DNA from: Methylotenera oryzisoli
GTDB taxonomy: Bacteria > Pseudomonadota > Gammaproteobacteria > Burkholderiales > Methylophilaceae
Direction: 5' to 3'
Assembly: GCF_004661485.1 (NCBI RefSeq)
Contig: NZ_PQVH01000015.1
Span: 1 to 56,167 of the forward strand
DNA: 56,167 nt
Shown here: piece after piece, positions 26,113 to 34,853 of the stretch
Numbering within the stretch: the stretch's first letter is position 1
How the letters are laid out: each line of letters starts with the position of its first letter
The notes under the pieces: model-generated
Told to the model about the DNA's origin: nothing
Databases searched by the model: none
Seen by the model: the letters and a program-made list of their open reading frames with translations, nothing else
Position numbers and translations under genes: made by a program

Positions 26113-27873
26113 TCAATAAACCCTCGCTTTAGGTATAAATGGCTCTACAGTTAATGGTTGCAAACGTACAGGCTTATAAAGTAGCTGATGGTCTTGCTTA
26201 TAGTAAAGTGAGTGCGATAACCAATTTTCATCATCGCGCTCGGAGAAGTCTTCGCGTGCATGTGCGCCGCGGCTTTCTTTACGGTTGTTGGCTGCATGCA
26301 TCGTTGCCACCGCCACTTCTATCAGGTTGTCCAACTCCAAGGCTTCGATACGCGCAGTATTAAACACTTGGCTCTTATCTTTAATTTCAATGCGCTTAAC
26401 ACGTTCGGCAATCTCATTGATTTTAGCCACGCCATTTTGTAGCAGATCAGGAAATCTAAACACGCCACAATGCGTTTGCATGGCACTACGCATAGCAGCA
26501 CCAACTTCAGCCACACTTTCACCGTTGGTTTGCTGGTTGAGGCGCTTAACCCTTGCCAATGTTTTGTCAGCAGCATCACTAGGCAATGGCTTATGGGCTT
26601 GGTTTAAAGCAATCTGCTTCACCATTTGATCACCGGCAACTTTACCAAACACGACTAAATCCAATAATGAATTAGAGCCTAAGCGATTTGCGCCATGCAC
26701 TGAAACACAAGCACACTCACCGACGGCGTACAAGCCGTTCACAACCTTCTCGCCGCCATCTACTGGCTCAACTACTTGCCCATCTAAATTGGTAGGAATA
26801 CCGCCCATCATATAATGCGCTGTCGGCACAATCGGTATCGGATCAACCACTGGGTCAACATTGGCAAAAGTTTTAGCAATTTCACGAATACCCGGCAGGC
26901 GTTTATTAATCAACTCCTCACCCAGATGGTCGAGTTTCAAATACACAGCATCTTTATTTTTGCCAACACCGCGACCAGCTTTAATTTCCGTGGCAATTGA
27001 ACGCGAAATCACATCGCGGCTTGCTAGATCTTTAGCATTGGGCGCATAGCGCTCCATAAATCGCTCGCCTTCAGAGTTCACCAAGTAGCCACCTTCACCG
27101 CGCACACCCTCAGTAATCAGCACGCCAGCGTGCAGCACACCAGTCGGATGGAATTGCCAGAACTCCATATCCTGTAATGGCAAGCCGGCGCGTATCGCCA
27201 TACCCAGCCCATCACCGGTATTAATAAAGGCATTGGTACTGGCTTGGAATATACGCCCAGCGCCGCCAGTAGCTAACAACGTTGTTTTAGCCTGCAACAA
27301 ATGGATATCGCCAGTTTCAATTTCCAAGGCAATCACGCCCAGCACATCACCATCAGCGTCGCGAATTAAGTCCAGTGCAAACCATTCGACAAAAAACTGC
27401 GTATTTGCCCGGATGTTGCGCTGATACAAAGTATGCAGCATGGCATGACCGGTTCTATCTGCCACAGCACAAGTGCGCGAAATAGGCTTTTCACCAAAAT
27501 TCTGCGTCATTCCGCCAAATGGGCGCTGAAATATTTTGCCATTTTCCAGACGGTCAAACGGCATACCAAAATGCTCAAGCTCAATAATCGCTTTTGCGGC
27601 GTTTTTACACATAAACTCAATTGCATCCTGATCACCTAAATAATCAGAGCCTTTAATCGTGTCGTACATATGCCAAAGCCAGTTATCTCCAGACACGTTG
27701 CCCAAAGCAGCGGCCACGCCACCCTGTGCCGCTACCGTATGTGAGCGCGTAGGAAAAACCTTAGACAGCACAGCAACTTTGACACCTGCTTCGGCCAACT
27801 GCAATGAAGCACGTAAACCTGCGCCGCCACCGCCGACAATCACTGCATCAAACTGATGATTTTGTATATTCAT
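26113..27873 (-). CDS. sdhA: Succinate dehydrogenase flavoprotein subunit
   Basis: Catalytic subunit of complex II, oxidising succinate to fumarate with covalent FAD. The ATG at 27873 ([19 protein letters not shown]) gives 586 residues, the usual size; a longer frame that reads into sdhD is not supported. The FAD-binding GGGGAG is at 14-19, the flavin-linking histidine is in SHTVAAQGG, and the active-site stretch [21 protein letters not shown] is present. It starts 7 bases after the sdhD stop. Confidence 0.97.
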   Translation of the reverse strand: MNIQNHQFDAVIVGGGGAGLRASLQLAEAGVKVAVLSKVFPTRSHTVAAQGGVAAALGNVSGDNWLWHMYDTIKGSDYLGDQDAIEFMCKNAAKAIIELEHFGMPFDRLENGKIFQRPFGGMTQNFGEKPISRTCAVADRTGHAMLHTLYQRNIRANTQFFVEWFALDLIRDADGDVLGVIALEIETGDIHLLQAKTTLLATGGAGRIFQASTNAFINTGDGLGMAIRAGLPLQDMEFWQFHPTGVLHAGVLITEGVRGEGGYLVNSEGERFMERYAPNAKDLASRDVISRSIATEIKAGRGVGKNKDAVYLKLDHLGEELINKRLPGIREIAKTFANVDPVVDPIPIVPTAHYMMGGIPTNLDGQVVEPVDGGEKVVNGLYAVGECACVSVHGANRLGSNSLLDLVVFGKVAGDQMVKQIALNQAHKPLPSDAADKTLARVKRLNQQTNGESVAEVGAAMRSAMQTHCGVFRFPDLLQNGVAKINEIAERVKRIEIKDKSQVFNTARIEALELDNLIEVAVATMHAANNRKESRGAHAREDFSERDDENWLSHSLYYKQDHQLLYKPVRLQPLTVEPFIPKARVY

Positions 27874-27880
27874 ATGAGAC

Positions 27881-28228
27881 TTAAAGCTTCCATAAAATAA
27901 TGCATACCCAGCACAGGTAAGCAATCAACAATATATCCACCGTCACTTGCAAAACCGCGCGCAACCTCAGGTTAAACACATAATCTTTAAATACATCCCG
28001 CACACCAAGCCAAGCATGCGTAAACAAACTGGCAAAAAACACTAGGGATAACATGCGCCACCACCAAGGTGACATTAAATCCAACCATGACGCATAATCA
28101 TGTGGCTGCTTGATTGCTAACATGATTAGCATCAGCATTAAGTAAATCACCATCATCACTGCCGAAATACGCTGCGTTAGCCATAAACGCATGCCCGGAT
28201 ATTTTTTTGTTAGTAGTTCTATCAACAT
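27881..28228 (-). CDS. sdhD: Succinate dehydrogenase membrane anchor subunit D
   Basis: A hydrophobic subunit with three membrane helices that, with SdhC, binds heme b and ubiquinone. [15 protein letters not shown] and [15 protein letters not shown] match the SdhD pattern; the histidine in the latter is the likely heme ligand. The ATG at 28228 (115 residues) starts 11 bases after the sdhC stop; an in-frame TTG at 28246 would overlap sdhC and is less likely. Confidence 0.88.
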   Translation of the reverse strand: MLIELLTKKYPGMRLWLTQRISAVMMVIYLMLMLIMLAIKQPHDYASWLDLMSPWWWRMLSLVFFASLFTHAWLGVRDVFKDYVFNLRLRAVLQVTVDILLIAYLCWVCIILWKL

Positions 28229-28239
28229 AGCGGTGATTG

Positions 28240-28629
28240 TTACCAAATATAATAAGCAAAACCAAGCATGGAACAGGCGCCTAGTACCAACACAATGCGA
28301 CTGGAGAATCTGGCTTTATTCAGCGTAGTCATCCAGTGCACGTCTTGCCCCAAATGCCTTAACCCTGCATACAAGTGGTGAAAAAACGGCCAGGAAAAAC
28401 CAATTAAAAGCAGCTTTAGTGTCCAGTGTCGGAACATCGCACCCAACCTATCAAAGCTTGACTCGCTACTAAGTGAAGTTTGCAGCGCCCAAATCAATGC
28501 TGGAATCAATAAAAATAGCACCATGCCACTCATGCGATGCAAAATCGACACCACAGCATTGATAGGCAGGCGAATCGTAAATAAATTAAGATTCTTAGGT
28601 CGATTGCGGATTAGAGTTTTCTTAGCCAC
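28240..28629 (-). CDS. sdhC: Succinate dehydrogenase cytochrome b subunit C
   Basis: A membrane subunit with three helices. The family signatures SILHRMSGMVLF (quinone site region) and HHLYAGLRHLGQD (heme ligand histidine) are clear. At 129 residues it is normal. The GTG start shares its G with the TAG stop of the malic enzyme gene, so the two are translationally coupled. Confidence 0.93.
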   Translation of the reverse strand: MAKKTLIRNRPKNLNLFTIRLPINAVVSILHRMSGMVLFLLIPALIWALQTSLSSESSFDRLGAMFRHWTLKLLLIGFSWPFFHHLYAGLRHLGQDVHWMTTLNKARFSSRIVLVLGACSMLGFAYYIW

Positions 28630-29819
28630 TACGCTGCCTCAGCTACTGCTTTTGATACTCGCGCTAACAGGCGCGGATCAAACGGTTTAGGAATAATATA
28701 ATCTTTGCCAAAAGCAAGTGATTGCAGATTGTAAGCAGCTAACACCTCGGCAGGCACAGGCTCGCGGGCAAGCTCACTTAATGCGTGTGCCGCGGCAATT
28801 TTCATCGCTTCCGTGATTTGCTTAGCCTTAGCATCCAACGCCCCTCTAAACAAATAGGGGAAACACAGCGCATTATTGACCTGATTAGGAAAATCACTTC
28901 GGCCCGTTGCCATCAATACATCACCTCGTATGGCATGCGCCACGCTCGGTAGCACTTCGGGGTCTGGGTTTGCCAAAGCAAAAATAATCGGGTTAACAGC
29001 CATATCTTTGATTAAATTAGCATCAAGTGCATTTTTAGCGGAAACACCAATAAACACATCCGCACCTTGCATAGCATCTGCCAGCGTTTTGACTGCGCTA
29101 GGGGCAACCGCTAGCTCTCGATTGTTATCATGCAGGTCTGGTCGACTAGTGTCTAAAACGCCAGTTCTATCCACCATCGTAATATGCTTAGCGCCCATGC
29201 TTTTCAGCAGTTTGGCACAGGAACAGCCGGCGGCACCCGCTCCTAGAAATACGATTTTTGCCGCCTCGATCACTTTACCCTGCAGGGTCAACGCGTTGAG
29301 CAGCGCAGCAGCTACGATTACGGCCGTGCCATGTTGGTCATCATGAAACACTGGGATATCCAAGCGTTTTTTCAGCTCATTTTCTATATAAAAACAGTGT
29401 GGCGCCGCAATGTCTTCTAAATTAATGCCACCAAACGTTGGGGAAATATTCACCACGGTTTCAATAAACTCATCCGGTGTTTTTGCATTCACCTCAATAT
29501 CAAACACGTCGATGCCTGCAAAACGCTTAAACAATACAGCTTTGCCTTCCATTACAGGCTTACTCGCCAACGCACCCATATTGCCTAAACCCAGTACCGC
29601 GGTACCATCGGTAATGACCGCAACTAAATTACCCTTATTGGTATATCGGTAGGCATTACTTGCATCTGCATGAATTTCACGCACTGGCTCCGCAACACCC
29701 GGCGTATAAGCAAGCGACAAATCATCTTGAGTAGTACAAGATTTAGACGACTCCACACTCAACTTACCTGGCTTAGGAAATTGGTGGTAATCCAATGCGC
29801 GTTTTCTTAGGTCATCCAT
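28629..29819 (-). CDS. Malic enzyme, short form without phosphotransacetylase domain
   Basis: Oxidative decarboxylation of malate to pyruvate with NAD(P)+. At 396 residues it is the short bacterial type (like Bacillus YtsJ/MaeA relatives) and lacks the C-terminal phosphotransacetylase-like half of MaeB. Visible parts: AYTPGVAEP near residue 38, the catalytic lysine region (VMEGKAVLFKRFAGID), the metal site FHDDQHGTA and the nucleotide-binding GAGAAGCSCA. It is the promoter-proximal gene of the sdh operon and would let malate from fumarase leave as pyruvate. Cofactor preference cannot be read with confidence. Confidence 0.92.
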   Translation of the reverse strand: MDDLRKRALDYHQFPKPGKLSVESSKSCTTQDDLSLAYTPGVAEPVREIHADASNAYRYTNKGNLVAVITDGTAVLGLGNMGALASKPVMEGKAVLFKRFAGIDVFDIEVNAKTPDEFIETVVNISPTFGGINLEDIAAPHCFYIENELKKRLDIPVFHDDQHGTAVIVAAALLNALTLQGKVIEAAKIVFLGAGAAGCSCAKLLKSMGAKHITMVDRTGVLDTSRPDLHDNNRELAVAPSAVKTLADAMQGADVFIGVSAKNALDANLIKDMAVNPIIFALANPDPEVLPSVAHAIRGDVLMATGRSDFPNQVNNALCFPYLFRGALDAKAKQITEAMKIAAAHALSELAREPVPAEVLAAYNLQSLAFGKDYIIPKPFDPRLLARVSKAVAEAA

Positions 29820-29960
29820 TTTTTGCCTTTTTACAACTCACCGTTGTCTACTAAATTTACATTATCAACATGTGTTAAAAATCTGCAGTGACTAAAAAAA
29901 CGAGCGTAGACAGTACGACATGCGACACCTAACAACGCCAATGCAGACTTTTAAAAAAAT

Positions 29961-30695
29961 TTACTCAAGCTCACTCATATAATGATGATCATCCGTCAAA
30001 CACAATCCCAGACGCCATTCCATTGGCTTATCACCATAGGTAAATGAAACGCGCTCTATACTGAGTAAGGGGTAACCTTCTTTTAAACCTAATGCTTTTG
30101 CCACCTCTTGATTAGCAGCAACTGCTTTAAGGCGCTCTTCCGCACGAATCATGCGCACACCAAACTGGGACTCATACATGCTGTACATAGAGCCATTGCA
30201 CTCTTCTACCTTATTGCTATTAAGCCCCTTAAACGGCACAGCAGGCACAATCAAGTGATCGTAAATCAATGGCCGCCCTGAGAAAGTGAGCAAGCGTTTC
30301 ACCTCTATGGTCGCCGCCCCCGCTTTAATCTCTAATATTTTGGCAATATAGGCATCTGCTTTTGATTTCACACATGAAATCAACTCGTTCTGCAGCAACT
30401 CTTTTTTACCATCAATAGCAGTCAACCTTAAGAACCTAAGCTTAGTTACCTCTTCACTATGCGTTGCAACAAAAGTGCCCTTACCTTGCCTGCGAATTAG
30501 AATATTCTCGGCAGACAGACTATCAATTGCCTTACGCACCGTGCCTTGGCTCACCTTGTAACGCGCGGCCAACTCCACTTCACTAGGAATCACATCACCC
30601 GGCTTCCACTCCCCGCCAATCAAACCCTGCGTGATTAATACTTTAATCTGGTCATATAAAGGTCTATAGCTTGGTGAACTCAATTGCTTATCCAT
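29961..30695 (-). CDS. GntR/HutC-family transcription regulator
   Basis: A 244-residue regulator with an N-terminal winged helix (about 1-75: YKVSQGTVRKAIDSLSAENILIRRQGKGTFV) and a C-terminal UTRA ligand-binding domain (about 95-244), the HutC subfamily layout. It stands between the minus-strand TCA set and the divergent CitE-hydratase-prp set, whose start region carries repeated ATAAGA half-sites. It is the natural candidate to sense a methylcitrate-cycle or C5-dicarboxylate intermediate. Methylcitrate genes in enterobacteria use the unrelated sigma-54 activator PrpR; in several other bacteria a GntR regulator serves. Confidence 0.88.
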   Translation of the reverse strand: MDKQLSSPSYRPLYDQIKVLITQGLIGGEWKPGDVIPSEVELAARYKVSQGTVRKAIDSLSAENILIRRQGKGTFVATHSEEVTKLRFLRLTAIDGKKELLQNELISCVKSKADAYIAKILEIKAGAATIEVKRLLTFSGRPLIYDHLIVPAVPFKGLNSNKVEECNGSMYSMYESQFGVRMIRAEERLKAVAANQEVAKALGLKEGYPLLSIERVSFTYGDKPMEWRLGLCLTDDHHYMSELE

Positions 30696-30789
30696 AATTT
30701 CACAACCTATGTATTTTAGTTAACAGCAACATGCTTAATTTCCATGATTGAATTTATATCACGCCAAATAAAATTAGTCTAGCATTTTA

Positions 30790-30812
30790 TATCTTATATA
30801 AGACATAAGATA
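30790..30812. promoter_or_regulatory. Putative operator with three ATAAGA half-sites
   Basis: TATCTTAT (30790-30797) and ATAAGATA (30805-30812) are perfect 8-base inverted arms with a 7-base spacer that itself holds a third half-site. TCTTATATAAGA (30792-30803) is also a perfect 12-base palindrome. The array ends 4 bases before the -35 box of the methylcitrate gene set, a place suited to repression by the adjacent GntR/HutC regulator. Confidence 0.55.
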
Positions 30813-30816
30813 AATG

Positions 30817-30846
30817 TTGACACTTATTTAATTTCATCTATATAAT
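30817..30846 (+). promoter_or_regulatory. Sigma-70 promoter of the CitE-hydratase-prp gene set
   Basis: A consensus TTGACA (30817-30822) and a consensus TATAAT (30841-30846) are separated by 18 bases, about 33 bases before the ATG at 30879. This is the best promoter match in the window, next to the putative operator, so it probably needs repression. Confidence 0.7.
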
Positions 30847-30878
30847 CAAATCAACATTTTTATAAAGTCATATTGATT

Positions 30879-31760
30879 ATGGAACATCTCATCCGTCCAA
30901 GGCGCTCCGTGCTATATGTACCGGGCTGTAATCAACATTATCTTGATCGCGCACGCACATTGGCAGCAGACTCTGTGATATTGGATTTGGGCGACCCTAT
31001 CCTGATCGATGCCAAAGAACAATCCAGGGCTAATGTAGTAGCTGCAATCAAACAAGGTGGCTATGGCTCTAGAGAAGTAGTCGTGCGTGTCAATAATCTT
31101 GACTCGATCTGGGGTCATGACGACATTCGTGCGGTAGCGAATATCGGTGCCGATGCAATCCTGTTTCCCAACATTGAGTCACGCGAGGATGTACTAAAAG
31201 CACAGCAACTGCTGGATGACGCTGGCGGACATAATGTACCGATGATGGTGATGATTGAAAGCCCGATTGCCGTGCTTAACGCCAAGGAAATTGCCGCTGC
31301 ATCTGACCGCGTAATCTGCATAGTAATGGCTACTTCAGACCTTATCTCACAGCTGCATGCACACGTTACTCATGAGCGCGTGGCAATTTTGACCTCATTA
31401 TCGTTGGTGATTTTAGCTGCACGCGCTTACGGAAAAGCCGTGATTGACGGCATTACCAGCGACTTTAAAAACATGCACTCTTTTGAATACGCATGCCGAA
31501 TTGGCCGCGACATGGGCATGGACGGAAAGTCGTTGGTACACCCAGCGCAAATTGCTTATTGCAATGATGCATACACACCAAAAGCGACAGAAGTCGCCAA
31601 CGCAAGACTCATCATTACAGCGCTAAAAGAAGCTAACGAGGCGGGCCGCGGCACTGTGGTCGTTAACGACAAGTTAGTAGAACATCACCACATTAAAGCG
31701 GCACAACGCTTAATTAAGCTACATGAAGCAATTACCGAGCTTGAAGAAGAATACATATAA
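30879..31760 (+). CDS. CitE-like CoA-ester lyase with altered LDLED motif
   Basis: A 294-codon HpcH/HpaI-citrate lyase beta family protein, the usual CitE/Mcl size. Substrate-phosphate arginine R70 (VVVRVNNLDS) and the likely magnesium ligands E127 (MIESPIAV) and D154 (ATSDL) are present. The motif that normally reads LDLED is LDLGD at 35-39, so the first acidic residue is lost. The start is set to ATG 30879 (MEHLIRPRRSVLYVPG); a TTG two codons earlier is less likely. It is the first gene after the promoter and abuts the hydratase gene (TAA then ATG). Related proteins act on citramalyl-CoA or malyl-CoA; the true substrate is unknown. Confidence 0.82.
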   Translation: MEHLIRPRRSVLYVPGCNQHYLDRARTLAADSVILDLGDPILIDAKEQSRANVVAAIKQGGYGSREVVVRVNNLDSIWGHDDIRAVANIGADAILFPNIESREDVLKAQQLLDDAGGHNVPMMVMIESPIAVLNAKEIAAASDRVICIVMATSDLISQLHAHVTHERVAILTSLSLVILAARAYGKAVIDGITSDFKNMHSFEYACRIGRDMGMDGKSLVHPAQIAYCNDAYTPKATEVANARLIITALKEANEAGRGTVVVNDKLVEHHHIKAAQRLIKLHEAITELEEEYI

Positions 31761-32840
31761 ATGGCGACCACTATGCAATCAAACAAAACATCATCAGGCC
31801 GTTTTTTTGAACACTTCACACTCAATGAAGTGATTAATCACGCCACACCACGCACCATTACCGCAGGCGATGTCGCGCTGTATATCGCATTAACGGGCAG
31901 CCGCAATCCATTGCATTGCAGCGAGCCTTTTGCACAAAGCGTGGGCTACCAATCTGCCCCGATAGATGATCTACTGACGTTTCATATCGCATTTGGCAAA
32001 ACCGTGCCTGATATTTCGGTAAACGCAGTGGCAAACTTAGGTTATGCAGATGTTCGCTTCTTACAGCCCGTATCTGTAGGCGATACTTTAAGCACATCCA
32101 GCCAAGTAATTGGGCTCAAACAAAACTCCAACGGTAAAAACGGCGTAGTTTATGTACGTTCCACCTCTGTTAATCAGCATAATCAGCCAGTTTTAAGCTG
32201 GGTGCGCTGGGTGATGGTACATAAAAATGACGCCAATGCGCCAGCACCTGAAACGACAATACCTGAATTGCCAGCATTTGTTGCAGCTGATCAATTAAGC
32301 ATTCCAGCATATCTAACGACTGGCAACTTTGACCAACAAGCAACAGGTGGCCAATTCTACTGGGAAGACTACCAAACAGGCGAGCGCATCAATCACGCGG
32401 CAGGCTTGACTATCAACCAGAGCGACCACTCACTGGCTACCCGTCTTTATCAAAATAATGCGCGCTTACATTTTGATGCACACTTAATGCAAAGCTCAAC
32501 TTTCGGCAAACGTCTGGTATATGGCGGAATCGTGATTTCGGCATGCCGCGCATTGAGCTACGAAGGCCTGGAAAATGCAATCAGCATTGCGGCAATTAAT
32601 GCAGGCACCCACGCCAACCCAAGCTTTGCCGGCGACACTATCTATACTTTTACTGAAGTACTGGATCGCTGGGAACTACCTAACAGAAACGATTTAGGCG
32701 CACTCAGACTACGCATGGTCGGCATCAAAAATATGAATCCTGCCGATTTAGCAGAAACCAAGCAATTTAACAGTTACCACCCCAATGTAGTACTTGATCT
32801 TGATTACACCGTACTCATGCCTCGCAAAGGAAACAAATAA
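31761..32840 (+). CDS. mch: Mesaconyl-C1-CoA hydratase / beta-methylmalyl-CoA dehydratase
   Basis: A 359-residue double-hotdog MaoC-like enzyme. Segments such as HATPRTITAGDVALY, APIDDLLTFHIAFGKTVPDIS, ATRLYQNNARLHF, LVYGGIVIS and NPSFAGDTIY correspond, from memory, to the beta-methylmalyl-CoA dehydratases of Rhodobacter and Chloroflexus, which are about 345-355 residues long. In those organisms the enzyme interconverts erythro-beta-methylmalyl-CoA and mesaconyl-C1-CoA in the ethylmalonyl-CoA or 3-hydroxypropionate pathways. Here it lies between two CitE-like genes that could make or split beta-methylmalyl-CoA and upstream of prpBCD. The TAA stop overlaps the next ATG by one base. Family identity is strong; the role in this host is inference. 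Confidence 0.85.
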   Translation: MATTMQSNKTSSGRFFEHFTLNEVINHATPRTITAGDVALYIALTGSRNPLHCSEPFAQSVGYQSAPIDDLLTFHIAFGKTVPDISVNAVANLGYADVRFLQPVSVGDTLSTSSQVIGLKQNSNGKNGVVYVRSTSVNQHNQPVLSWVRWVMVHKNDANAPAPETTIPELPAFVAADQLSIPAYLTTGNFDQQATGGQFYWEDYQTGERINHAAGLTINQSDHSLATRLYQNNARLHFDAHLMQSSTFGKRLVYGGIVISACRALSYEGLENAISIAAINAGTHANPSFAGDTIYTFTEVLDRWELPNRNDLGALRLRMVGIKNMNPADLAETKQFNSYHPNVVLDLDYTVLMPRKGNK

Positions 32841-33835
32841 TGGCTGTGTCTTATAAAAAACACCCGAATGAAGCACTATTTGGCGGAGAAAAACCATTTC
32901 CGCTGATTCCGGCCTGCGAGCATTTTGCTGGCAGCGAGAAGCTCATTCTAAAAGCACTATCACTACAAGATTGCATAGGTGCGGTATTTGATATCACTTG
33001 CGACTGTGAAGACGGTGCTGCTGCCGGGCAAGAGCGCGAACACGCAGAGATGATTGTGCGTGTATTAAATTCAGACGCTAACAAATACAAAATGGCAGGT
33101 GCGCGCATCCATGACTATACCCACCACGCATGGAAATTAGATATCGACATCTTAGTGGCTGGTGCAGGTAAGGTGCTGACTTACATTACCATTCCTAAAT
33201 GTACCAGTATCGATCAAGCACGTGAAATGATTGAGTACGTTCAGGTTGTGGCTAAAGAGAACCATATCAACCGAGTGATACCTATCCATATACTGATTGA
33301 AACCCATGGCGCCCTCAAGCAAGTACATGAAATCGCAGCACTGCCTTGGCTGCAAGTATTAGATTTCGGCCTAATGGACTTTGTGAGCGCGCATCACGGC
33401 GCCATCCCAGCCAGCGCAATGCGTAGCCCGGGCCAGTTCGAGCATCGCTTATTAGCACGTGCAAAATCAGAAGTAGTCGCAGCAGCACTCGCCAATGGCG
33501 TAGTTCCTGCACATAACGTGACGCTGGATTTAAAAAATGTAGAAACCACATTGAGCGATGCCAGCCGTGCACATAATGAGTTTGGCTTTATGCGTATGTG
33601 GAGCATTTACCCGACACAAATTCAGGCCATTGTGGACGCAATGAAACCTAACTTTGATGAAGTGATTGATGCAGCCAATATCCTGCTTGCCGCACAGCAG
33701 GCCGATTGGGGCCCAATTCAATACGCTGGTGAATTACATGACCGCGCAACATACAGATACTTCTGGGAAGTGCTGCAAAAAGCCAGATTAACCAAGGTTG
33801 AGATTCCAGCAGCAGCGGTTGAAGCATTCTTTTAA
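32840..33835 (+). CDS. CitE/malyl-CoA lyase-family protein, long beta-proteobacterial type
   Basis: A 331-residue HpcH/HpaI-citrate lyase family protein. Motif residues are the acidic pair E57-D58 (CDCEDGA), R89 (GARIHDY), E154 (ILIETHG) and D180 (FGLMDF). The N-terminus (FPLIPACEHFAGSEKLI) is unlike classic CitE, but resembles lyase genes found beside TCA genes in other betaproteobacteria, as recalled. It is likely to handle malyl-CoA or beta-methylmalyl-CoA and is coupled to the hydratase gene by overlapping stop and start codons. A 132-base gap with a hairpin separates it from prpB. Confidence 0.82.
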   Translation: MAVSYKKHPNEALFGGEKPFPLIPACEHFAGSEKLILKALSLQDCIGAVFDITCDCEDGAAAGQEREHAEMIVRVLNSDANKYKMAGARIHDYTHHAWKLDIDILVAGAGKVLTYITIPKCTSIDQAREMIEYVQVVAKENHINRVIPIHILIETHGALKQVHEIAALPWLQVLDFGLMDFVSAHHGAIPASAMRSPGQFEHRLLARAKSEVVAAALANGVVPAHNVTLDLKNVETTLSDASRAHNEFGFMRMWSIYPTQIQAIVDAMKPNFDEVIDAANILLAAQQADWGPIQYAGELHDRATYRYFWEVLQKARLTKVEIPAAAVEAFF

Positions 33836-33865
33836 CGAAACTGAGCCTCTTAAACATCGACGAAG

Positions 33866-33897
33866 CAGCTATCAGCACCTACCCACGCTGATAGCTG
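33866..33897 (+). repeat. Intercistronic hairpin before prpB
   Basis: CAGCTATCAGC (33866-33876) and GCTGATAGCTG (33887-33897) form a perfect 11-base-pair stem with a 10-base loop in the 132-base gap between the CitE-like gene and prpB. No U-run follows, so mRNA processing, stabilisation or regulation of prpB is more likely than full termination. Confidence 0.5.
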
Positions 33898-33967
33898 GGG
33901 CTTGAATACCACCTCACGCCAGCATGGCATTACAACGTGATTAAATGAACTGAAGGAAATCAGCAAC

Positions 33968-34852
33968 ATGAATAAACAAGCAACTGCAGGTACACGTTTT
34001 AGAGCTGCATTAAGCGCAGAAACACCTTTACAAATCATCGGTGCCATCAACGCTTACCACGCCCTGCTCGCCACGCAAACTGGTTATAAAGCTTTATATT
34101 TATCTGGTGGCGGCGTTGCTGCAGGGTCGTTAGGTATTCCAGATTTAGGCATATCTACCCTTGAAGACGTGCTGGTGGATGTACGCAGAATCACCGATGT
34201 GACAGAAACACCTTTACTCGTAGATATCGACACAGGTTTTGGCGGTGCATTTAATATCGCACGTAGCATTAAAAGCATCATTAAAGCTGGCGCAGGCGCT
34301 GTGCATATTGAAGACCAAGTGCAAGCCAAACGCTGCGGGCACCGTCCCAACAAGGCGATTGTCAGCCAAGCTGAAATGGTAGACCGCATTAAAGCCGCAG
34401 TCGATGCAAAAACTGACCCAGATTTCGTCATTATGGCGCGTACCGACGCGCTAGCCGTAGAAGGCCTCCAATCCGCAATCGACCGTGCCTGTGCCTGTGT
34501 TGAAGCTGGCGCAGATATGATTTTCCCGGAGGCCATCACCGAACTAAGCATGTACCAACAATTTGCAGATGCAGTCAAAGTGCCAGTGCTCGCCAACATC
34601 ACCGAGTTTGGCTCAACACCATTATTTACCGTAGATGAGTTGCGCAGCGCTCATGTGAGCATGGTGCTATATCCACTCTCAGCATTTAGAGCAATGAATC
34701 AGGCCGCACTCAATGTATATCAGGCTGTACGTAAAGACGGCACGCAAGCCAACGTAGTTAGCACCATGCAAACGCGCGCAGCACTGTACGAGCACTTGAA
34801 TTACCACGCTTACGAGCAAAAGTTAGACGCGTTATTTAAGGGAGAAAAGTAG
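33968..34852 (+). CDS. prpB: 2-methylisocitrate lyase
   Basis: Splits 2-methylisocitrate into pyruvate and succinate, the last step of the methylcitrate cycle. It is a 294-residue isocitrate lyase-superfamily protein with the signature KRCGHRPNK at 121-129 (catalytic C123), [11 protein letters not shown] near 46-56 and magnesium ligands in VDIDTGFGG. Its size separates it from true isocitrate lyase (over 400 residues). AAGGAA precedes the ATG. prpC begins one base after its stop. Confidence 0.96.
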   Translation: MNKQATAGTRFRAALSAETPLQIIGAINAYHALLATQTGYKALYLSGGGVAAGSLGIPDLGISTLEDVLVDVRRITDVTETPLLVDIDTGFGGAFNIARSIKSIIKAGAGAVHIEDQVQAKRCGHRPNKAIVSQAEMVDRIKAAVDAKTDPDFVIMARTDALAVEGLQSAIDRACACVEAGADMIFPEAITELSMYQQFADAVKVPVLANITEFGSTPLFTVDELRSAHVSMVLYPLSAFRAMNQAALNVYQAVRKDGTQANVVSTMQTRAALYEHLNYHAYEQKLDALFKGEK

Positions 34853-34853
34853 C

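Noticed and set aside
27874-27924. Longer N-terminus of sdhA starting inside sdhD
   Set aside because: The extra residues have no family counterpart; [16 protein letters not shown] is the standard beginning and lies just after the sdhD stop.
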